Source of the DNA: Cornus controversa
Lineage: Eukaryota; Streptophyta; Magnoliopsida; Cornales; Cornaceae
Direction: 5' to 3'
Length of the DNA stretch: 64,000 nucleotides
Assembly: GCA_026545225.1 (NCBI GenBank)
Contig: CM048853.1
Location: 44,904,755-44,968,754, forward strand
Of this stretch, positions 50,119 to 64,000 are shown one piece after another. Numbering within the stretch: the stretch's first letter is position 1; each line of letters opens with the position of its first letter. The translations under genes and the position numbers were made by a program. Below the pieces are notes generated by a model. That model saw only the letters and a program-made list of their open reading frames with translations. It did not search any database and was not told where the DNA came from.

Positions 50119-51169
50119 GTTCTTTTCTTCTGCAGAGTAGCTAGAGAGAGAGAGAGAGAGTAGTTGTGAAGAAGGAGACTTCTTCGCACATATGTATGTA
50201 TCAATGATCTCCTCTATCCTCAATTTATTAAATTCCACGCCGATAATGGAGGTCTTGGACCATTGCACCTAGTTTTTTTTACGAACTATGCCAAAGACCA
50301 ATGACTTTAACCAAGGACAGATCTCTTGAAATAGATGCAGAATATATACCTCTAAATACGCTAGGCATCAATTGCCAGCGAATCAAATCACCAAAAGTCG
50401 TTTGGAAACGTTTGTATCATGTTGTCGAAAAGTGGTCCAAATGACAAAATTAAAAATTTGATGTTTTCTAATATTTTTTTTATCAAAAACATGACAATTT
50501 TCATAACTCAAATTTATCTGGGGTATGATGTGGCATATGATATTTTGGTATACTTTAAATTTATTATTATTTTTTCTTTTAATTAAACCGCAATAATACA
50601 TTATAACGGGAACTCATAGATTTAAAGAATGAAACCACTTTTTGATATGCAAAATTTGAAATATTTGATGGTATACCAAAATTGTATAGAGAAGTTCTTG
50701 ATGTCAAAAGTACTAGTTGAAAATGTCATATATATGATTTGACATATTCGGTGGAGCTATTCTAAGTATGTACAACATGACAACCCATCAAAAAGGCCCT
50801 AAGAAAAAGCTCAAAGGCCCAGAGGATGAGGCCTAAAGCAAAAGAAGACTGATTGGGCCAAAGTGTATTGAACTATGAGTTCTTTCTCATGATCATTATA
50901 TTAGACATGCTCTTTTTCTTCAGCAGGGTTGAAAAAGTAGAAGATAAGGAAAGAGCGAGTGCAGAGATGAGAGTAGCTGTGAAGAGCCTTTTCAATTCTT
51001 TTATTTTGTGGTTAACAAGGATCAAGCACCTCTCTAGCAGCGATGAGGCCACCAACCAGTTTATTTTCAGCATATAAGAAATAACGTTTAGCTTAAACAA
51101 AATCTATCTATGAAACATACTAGCCATATTCATATCCTTTTCAAGTCAAGTTAATGGAAATGTAGTTGT

Positions 51170-51690
51170 TCATCTTACAGGCCAATGTTGGAACAATTTA
51201 AAGAAAAGCTATTCTCTTCCAAAAAGTTACAAACCTTACTCTGCTCACCTATAGTCAGTCCCCCAAAAAAGAAAAAATAAAAGAAAAGAAAAGAAAAAAG
51301 AGTTTTTAATCCTCCATCATCTCCAAATTTAACAAAGAAGCTAGTTTTGAATATAATATTAGTCTCTCTGTCTTCCTTGGCTATATTTAAAATGCACAAA
51401 TCAATTTGATGAAAAAAATTAAAATAGGTAAAATCTCAATGAAATTCTGGCAGCTGTTGCTTGATGTTAAATGGATAAGAGATGAGAGAACAGTATGGCA
51501 CACACATTCAAGAAATTGTGGTTTTGCAATTAGTTTTTTCCAACACCAGAAGCGACTCACATCCATACGTCCTGTTTAAAAGCATCCATAAATGTCATGA
51601 CTCAAAATTTTCTAAAACAACAATAGCTAAAAATACTGATACAATTATTAATTATTACATTGCCCCTCTTTTATGAAGAGGGCAGGCATA
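51170..51690 (-). repeat. NLR-cluster non-coding module, copy 3 (orphan)
   Basis: Same module as near 40.3 and 46.8 kb (AAAGAAAAGCTATTCTCTTCC, AGAACAGTATGGCACAC, CATAAATGTCATGACTCA). Here no NLR body follows on the right, only diverged spacer up to the helicase gene. Confidence 0.72.
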
Positions 51691-51839
51691 TACATTATCA
51701 ATAAGAATTGAACTCCCTCCGCAACACTTAAATACGCCTTTGTCAACATGTTGCAACGACTTTTACATATCGTATTTGCATATTCACCAAAAATATTCTA
51801 CTATAGTGTACAGGTGTTTTGGAGAAGATGCTAGAAAAA

Positions 51840-53160
51840 TTGCCTACCTCATCATACAATTAAATAGGCAACTTCAGAATTCAGAAGGTTCATGTGAGCT
51901 CAAAAGGCACAAGAATCATGTTCCAGATTCCTTCCAGCTTGCAAGCTGCCATGAATAAAAGATTTGAGTGATAGGCTGATTGAATAATACCCAAAGCCAA
52001 CGGAATACAATATGCAGCTCAGGAAGTAATTTTGACAACCATAGCTCTAGCAAAATGTGTAGTGCAATCAAATAAATAGTAGTAGTTAGTTAGTCATGCA
52101 AAGTAGAACTTAAACATGAAACTGAGTGGCTCATGTAATTGAAATTGGGGGAGAAATTAATTAACCTCTCCATCAAGTGCACAAGGGGGATAAAGTAGCT
52201 CAGAAATGTCAAGTTGATCATTTATATCATGGAATTGTATGTATGTGATACGTGGCGGACCCAAAACGTTTTGTTTGGGGAATTTAGGAGAGGAAGAGAA
52301 GAGGGGGGCAATTGTCAACCCACTCAGTGGGATTCTATAAAATTTTTTGGGGGCAAGACTCTCCAATGCCCACACCCAAGCTATACAGGAGGCAATTATT
52401 TTGTGATTCTGCATCAATTTTCCAACATCATAATCCACTCACATCCGTATGTCGTGTGCAAAAGTATCTATAGATGTCATATGTTGAGAATTTTCAAAAA
52501 TAATAATACCTAGAAATGTTTTGCATACATGATGTCATATGTCAAGAATTAAAAAAATAATAATACCTAGAGGTAATGAGATAATAATTATATATACTTT
52601 TTTTCCCTGGTTGAGAGAGTGGGTATGATAAATAAGAAGTGAACTAAGACCCCCCACCCACCCCTTCAAATGCATTTGTCACCATGCCGTGATATGTAGT
52701 GTAGTTGGACAAAAAGGACATTATTTAATACTGTTCTAGGAGGACAGAACTAGAGACGAACATAGCCTTTGGCATATGTTTGTGCAAAGTAGTCAGCCTC
52801 AGACTCGAACCCGTGTCCTCATGGTTATCAGGCTGAGCTATTAGCATTGAACCAAACATTGACCCCAAAAATATTCTCAAACTGATATAGGCTATTTGGG
52901 CAATTTGTAGTGGACTATTCACCAAAAAATTATTCAAATAGAATTCAGCATATGTTCCAAAGAGATGCTACTCAATTTTTGCATACCTTATCATTGTACT
53001 GAATGGGTTCAATAGTTCAGGTCATGCCCAGGTCCATATGAGCTCCAAAGGCACATTAATCTTGTTTTGGTTCTGTTCCGGCATGCATAAATTATATACT
53101 GCTACTAGTACAACATTGAGGGATTTGCTTGCTTCATAAACTGAGATTGGAGCTCAGTGT
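51840..53160. repeat. Cluster duplication block, partner of 48.1-48.8 kb
   Basis: Diverged copy of the 48.1-48.8 kb block, expanded by insertions. These include a partial module copy at about 52385-52515 (CACATCCGTATGTCGTGTGC) and a SINE-like piece. No gene seen. Confidence 0.65.
52730..52870 (-). mobile_element. tRNA-derived SINE-like fragment
   Basis: On the minus strand TGCTAATAGCTCAGCCTG looks like an A box and ACACGGGTTCGAGTCTGAG a B box, followed by GGCTGACTACTTTGCAC. This fits a SINE of the same broad type as the one near 19.8 kb. Target duplications are not evident. Confidence 0.6.
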
Positions 53161-53190
53161 ATTGCATTCAAATAAATAAAGCGATAAATA

Positions 53191-58813
<5,623 letters not shown>

Positions 58814-59082
58814 CTACAATTTCATTTGTAAAGACTAACGATTAAGTGTGATATATCAGAAAAAATAACTTGGGGCGGAAACAGAAATAAGAGGTGATCA
58901 AAGCAAGTAATTTCCATGACGAGGAACAGTCACAGATAAATTTAATGACCATATAACATCCAAGGTAGGGGTGGATTATTAGTAATCATGTGGATAAGAA
59001 TGCAAATACAAGTTCACACAGGACAAGAAAATCAATATATGATACTGAAGCCAGAAAGTGTAGATTGAGTACAGAACATAGT

Positions 59083-59155
59083 TGTTAAAGGCTCATGGCG
59101 CACTAAGGCGCCAAGGTCTCGTGGAGCCTGAACGCAAGGCGAGGCGCAAGTTGAT
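59083..59155. repeat. GGCGC-rich dispersed repeat fragment
   Basis: GTTGTTAAAGGCTCATGGCG followed by GCGCC- and GGCGAGGCGCA-type motifs resembles a repeat common in eudicot spacers. Only one fragment is present and no ends are visible. Confidence 0.35.
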
Positions 59156-59429
59156 TATTTCCTGCTTTTTTTTTCTTTCTAAAAGTTTCTTTGAATGTCA
59201 CAAAGATCAGATTTTTCCAGAGAAAAGTACCAAAGCATTGCTGATTTTGCCTATTAAATTTGTTTTCATGAAAGAACAGCTCTAATATGCATATACTAAA
59301 ATTTGATCAAACACAAACTATATATCGCACCAATCACGGTATATAGAAGAAGAAAATCTTACCTGAGATAGAAGAAGAAGTAGAAGAGGATCTTAGAGAG
59401 GCTGAGAGACGAAGGAGAGACGACTATAT

Positions 59430-60699
59430 ATCGCACCAATCGCGCTCCTGCCCTAGATCGATCGACTGATTTGGGTTGGAACTGTTAGTAACTTGGTAAC
59501 ACAATATAACGGACAATACCTGGGTCTGGCTGTTTGACGTGGCCCAATAAGAGGTTAACATGTCTTTTAAAGTTAAAAATTAAAAAAAAAAAAATTGATA
59601 GAGAAACCTAATAAGCACGGAAACTTTCCGAAGGATGACGTGGCAACGTCGAACGGTATAGATACTCAATAGTAGTGTTTTAAAATTTTTTTTAAAAATA
59701 GTTCGAAAGAAATTTATATACAACAATTGTGATTATCAATTTGAGTTAAATATAAATAAAGCAATAAAAACTAAAACAGTATAGCAGAATAAGTTTAGTT
59801 TTTTAATTTATTTATTTATTCTTTTTTATAAATTTGTTTAGTTAAATGAATTGAAATATTTGTAAAATTAAATTTTTTTTGTTGAATAATGAATATATAT
59901 TAATATATTATATTATTTTATAGTCATATTATCGTCGTGTACTCTTTTTTTTATATATAAAATTTAATATATTTATATCGTATCGTATCTGTTTTTATAT
60001 TTTAATGAAGGAGAAACTCTTCCTACAGAAACTAACTTATCTATTATTTAACCTTAATCATAAAGTAAGAAAAAACACTGTTTGAAGATGGTGACAGAGG
60101 CGGTGGGTGTTTCTTTCCAAGTGAGCACCAATGTTGTTGAAGCAAGGTTGGGAACATACGTTGAGAATGGATACGTTGAAGTTGAGTTTTGACTATATGA
60201 GGTTTTCGCTACAGAATGAATTTTGTAAATATTGCATTCTATGCTGGTCCGGTGCCACAATAGCACTTTCAACCCAATTAGGCTCAATTGACCTCAATTT
60301 GGAGGTCCACTTTTTGAGCCAATATATGGCCAGCACAGCTACAAATTTAGTGAGCCCATTTGAAATTGTTAGAAATATAAGAAGAATATATATATTGAAT
60401 TGATATTCATGACAAAGAATACATAAAAATCTATCTCTAGACAAATTATCTTATAAACCAAATTTACTTAGGAGATAAAAAATTCTAGTCCTAGATGGAT
60501 TATGATATACAAATTCTCTTTTTTATATTTCTAACTTGGTATTAGAACATATAAATTTTTGATAGCCTTCATATTTCATTGTGTCACCATTGAGGATGGT
60601 ACAATTGGTTTTATTTTTGGTGATCAATCGTCAAAATAGCTTCCGCCTTATATATATATATTTTATGCAAATAATAAAATAAAAATTATGATTCTCTCT
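59430..60699. other. RH35 promoter and AT-rich spacer
   Basis: The left part is the RH35 promoter. The rest is very AT-rich and has no supported gene. Confidence 0.5.
59541..59546 (-). promoter_or_regulatory. Site II element (TGGGCC) upstream of RH35
   Basis: GGCCCA on the plus strand, that is TGGGCC in the gene's direction, lies about 110 nt above the presumed 5' UTR exon. Site II motifs are bound by TCP factors and are common in promoters of plant housekeeping and RNA-processing genes. Confidence 0.45.
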
Positions 60700-61075
60700 C
60701 CATTACATGAAAGAGTTACAAACGCTCCCAAAAAAAAAAAAAAAAAACAGTTTTCTGATTCTGGTTCTCTGGTATGACTATCTCCAAACTTAACAAACAA
60801 GCTAGTTCCGGATACAATACTAGTCTCTCAATCTTCCTTGGCAACGGTTAAAATATACAAATCAGTTTAAGAATAAAAACTGAAATAAACTTAAGCTCTG
60901 AATGAAATTTTCGTAGAATGCCACACTCATTCAAGAAAGCCGTGTTTTAGATTCGACTCACATCCATATGTCCAATGCAAAAGCATTAATAAATGTCATA
61001 ACTCAGGAATCTTAAAAAATAACAGTGCGGAAAATACTGAGATAATTACTATGTTGTGCCTCTTTTATGAGCTTG
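60700..61075. repeat. NLR-cluster non-coding module, copy 4 (orphan)
   Basis: Contains TTCTCTGGTATGACTATC, CTTAACAAACAAGCTAGTTC, ATGCCACACTCATTCAAG and CAAAAGCATTAATAAATG in the module order. It has jumped or been left on the far side of the RH35 gene, directly before the TIR-NBS-LRR gene, which is otherwise unrelated to the CC-type copies. Confidence 0.72.
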
Positions 61076-61478
61076 AAATTGGAAAGCACCTTGATCCTGC
61101 TTGTGATTTATTTGGGCTGATCATCCTCCATAACTTATGCTATCATTATCAGAACAGATAGAACCTGAATTGTTGGTCAATCATAGGTATGGCAGTTCTC
61201 ATGCTTACTAATCTAATTCTAACCTGAATCAACTCATATGACTCATTTTAACGTTAACATACATGGATGTTCTCATTTTATATTTGACATGCCAGAAGTT
61301 GTGGCAATTTGTAATTTCCTAATAATGAATTAGTTCTTTATCATTTATTTTTTCTGTTATAAAGGGTTAAATTGTAAAGACAATAAGTACAAAAATTGAA
61401 ACAACTTAAAAAAAATATAGAAAAAGAAAACTAAAAAAATAAAGAGGACACCTTGTGGATTGTGATTGGACATAAAGT

Positions 61479-61519
61479 TTGACTCAATCCTCAGCTGGCC
61501 AAGTCTTCTCATGAGTCAA
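61479..61519. promoter_or_regulatory. Two W-box cores upstream of the TNL gene
   Basis: TTGACT at 61479-61484 and its complement AGTCAA at 61514-61519 lie about 80-120 nt before the start codon. W-boxes (TTGAC[C/T]) bind WRKY factors and are common at defence genes. The motif is short, so chance is possible. Confidence 0.35.
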
Positions 61520-61597
61520 GGTTCTGCCCTCACCTGCTCCTCTCAAGGACAAACCTTCCCTTTCCTTTCATTTTGATCTGTTTGAGGAGCTTTGAAA

Positions 61598-64000
61598 ATG
61601 TCAGCTTCCTGGATTTACGATGTGTTCTTGTCTTTCAGCGTTGATACTCGCGACAAATTTACAGGCCACCTCTTGGCTGCTTTGGAGCGGCATGGTTTTT
61701 CCACTTTCAGAGATGACACTAAACTCACAAGAGGAGAAGAAATTGGTCCCGGATTGCTCGAAGCAATTAAGGTTTCTAGGATCTCCATGATCGTATTCTC
61801 GAAAAACTACGCGTCCTCAAGATGGTGCCTTGACGAGCTTGTGAAGATCATGGATTGCAAGAGGACACTAGATCAGATTGTTGTTCCCATCTTCTATGAC
61901 GTCCAACCCTCCGATGTTCGCTTACAGAGTGGTTGTTATGCAAAAGCATTTGCCAATCACAAAAATCGGTTCGACTCGGAATTGGTGATCAACTGGACGT
62001 CGGCTCTAGCCGAGGCTGCAGATTTGACCGGTTTCGTCCTGCAAAATGTGGACAACGGGTACTTAATTCACTTTCTTCTCTTCAAAAAATAGATCTACTC
62101 GTAAAACATTTTACTTATTTTGATCTTTCAACCCTGTGTATGTAAAAATTGCTTAGTTTCATTTTTAGATTTTTTTTTCTCTCTCCTAAACGGTTGAAAA
62201 AATAAATGGCAGGTATGAGTCGAAGTTTATTGAGACTATTGTTGGAGATGTCGCAGATAAATTAAATCCTACGTGTTTAAGTGATGCCGAGTATGTAGTT
62301 GGAATAGATCATCATGTTCAAAAATTGAGTGAGTTTCTAGAGCTGGCGTCAAATAGTGCTGATGTCAGGATTGTTGCCATTTGGGGGATGGGCGGAATAG
62401 GTAAGACTACAATTGCTAAAGCTATGTATAATCGAATACATCGTCAGTTTGAAAGCAGTAGCTTTCTTGCAAATGTTGGACGAACTTCGATGCAACCCAA
62501 CGGCCTTGTTGAATTACAAGAAAAGCTTCTTTCTGATCTCCTGGAGGTTAGACATCCGAGAATAAGAAGCGAGGATCATGGAATTGAGGTGATAAAACGG
62601 CGCTCATGGGATCGAAGGGTTCTTCTTGTTCTCGATGACGTGGATAACAACCGCCAATTGAGCGCATTGGCCATAGATCGTGATATGTTATATCCTGGAA
62701 GTAGAATCATAGTAACAACTAGAGATTTGTCTTCAATATCGTCGCTTCAGGTAGATATGGTGTATAGTCCTCAGCTGTTGAGTAAGGAGGAGTCTCTTGA
62801 ACTCTTCAGTTGGCATGCCTTTAGGAGAGACTGTCCAGTAGAAGACTATAAGATCCTCTCTGAGGAAGTAGTGAGTTATGCCAAGGGGCTTCCTTTAAGT
62901 CTCGAAATTTTAGGTTCCTTTTTGTATGACAGACCCGTAACTCACTGGAGAAGCTTATTGAATAAATTGAAACGGATTCCTCATTCCGATGTTCAAGGAA
63001 ACCTTAGGCTGAGCTACGATTCACTTGATTATCAACATAAACATTTATTCCTGGATATTGCATGTTTTTTTGTTGGAATGGACAAAGATTTGGCAATCAA
63101 AATACTAGGCGGCAGCGGTTTTCCAAAATCTGGAATTGGGGTTCTATCTAATCGTTGTCTTGTATTCATTGATGTGCGTAACCGGCTGCTGATGAATGAT
63201 CTGATTAAAGACATGGCTAGAGAGATCATCCGCCGAGAATCCCCTGATGAACCTGGCAAACGTAGTAGATTGTGGTATCATGAAGATGTTGTCGATGTAC
63301 TGAGAAATAACAAAGTAAGAGCCAAATGTCTGAATTAATTACATATCTGGGATGTGAACCGATTTCTTTTCAACACAATGCTACACGCGTATACTTATAT
63401 CTGCAGCTTTTTCTTATCATTAGGGGACAAATAAAGTTCTAGGCTTAGTCCTAAACTTGCCAGAATCAGAGGAGCTACAACTAAATGCGGAGGCATTTAC
63501 AAAGATGAAGAGGCTGAGATTGCTTAATCTCAATTATGTCCATCTAAGTGGAAGCTACGAACATCTCTCTAAAAGACTTGTATGGCTATCTTGGAAAGGA
63601 TTTGCTTCAAAATATATTCCATCAACCTTAATTATGGATAATTTGGTTGCCGTTGACTTGAGCTATAGCAAGCTTGAACAAGTTTGGAGTGGAACAAAGG
63701 TGATAATCCTGTTTTTATCTCCTTCAAACTTAATTAATAGAATGACATGCATAGAAATTTATTGTCTCTTTCTATTCCTAACAGGTGTTGCGCAAATTGA
63801 AATACCTCAATCTCAGTCATTCCTATTTCTTGATCGAAACTCCGGACTTCACAGGATTCACCAGTCTTGAAGAATTGTTGCTTAATGATTGTACAAAGCT
63901 GGTGGAGGTTCATCAATCCATTGAGTATTTGAAAAATCTTGTTGTCTTGAATTTGGAGAATTGCCAGAATCTTGAGAAGATTCCCCTGAGCATTTTCATG
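61598..64000 (+). CDS. TIR-NBS-LRR immune receptor, 3' truncated by window
   Basis: Exons 61598-62058, 62213-63314, 63424-63699 and 63785 to the window end, phases consistent, 685 codons so far. TNLs sense pathogen effectors; the TIR domain is an NADase. Seen: TIR about 6-140 with YDVFLSFSVDTRDKFTGHLL, SRWCLDEL (family catalytic Glu) and PIFYDVQPSDVR. The NB-ARC has GMGGIGKTT (212-220), kinase-2 LLVLDDVD, GSRIIVTTRD and GLPLSLEILGSFL. LRRs begin in exon 3 (MKRLRLLNLNYVHLS) and continue to LKNLVVLNLENC. The intron positions, after TIR and after NBS, are those of TNL genes. Odd: the usual SFRGEDTR is shortened to SFSVDTR, and the MHD motif reads MND (LLMNDLIKDM). The start is the first ATG in frame, six nt after an in-frame TTG. 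No stop or frameshift is seen, so it is taken as intact. Confidence 0.92.

Overview
The window is nuclear DNA of a flowering plant, almost certainly a eudicot. It is AT-rich, the genes have many introns with GT/AG borders, and all recognised proteins are plant families (TIR-type and CC-type NLRs, an NPK1/ANP MAPKKK, a KIN-14 kinesin, a boron transporter relic). The introns and spacers are full of plant LINEs, SINEs, hAT and Mutator-like elements. The species cannot be fixed from sequence alone.

Layout. 1-8.8 kb: an RTE-like LINE fragment, then the last four exons of the mitochondrial Rho GTPase MIRO (+), whose introns carry a 700-bp hAT element and an L1 3' fragment. 9.8-12.9 kb: a second RTE-like LINE (-) split by a 695-bp TIR element. 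13.6-22.2 kb: a complete 17-exon MAPKKK of the NPK1/ANP family (-). 23.6-29.0 kb: a complete 13-exon KIN-14 kinesin (-) with two MSA-like mitotic promoter motifs. 30.0-31.9 kb: two nested Mutator-like elements. 32.2-39.9 kb: TSR2, a ribosome-biogenesis factor (+), with large transposon-loaded introns. 40-53 kb: a decaying CC-NBS-LRR cluster (-), with one nearly full-length pseudogene, one truncated pseudogene, a boron-transporter pseudogene fragment and repeated non-coding modules. 53.2-59.4 kb: the DEAD-box helicase RH35/DDX41 (-). 61.6-64 kb: a TIR-NBS-LRR gene (+), cut by the window end.

The genes do not form one pathway. ANP/NPK1 and the kinesin both belong to families of dividing cells. 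TSR2 and RH35 are RNA or ribosome housekeeping genes. The right third is an immune-receptor region of duplication and decay. I found no clearly new biochemical system. The best leads are the boron-transporter relic inside the NLR cluster, the orphan cluster modules that may mark lost NLR copies, the duplicated exon of the kinesin, the nested Mutator-like pair with its target-site duplications, and the altered MHD-type motif of the TNL.
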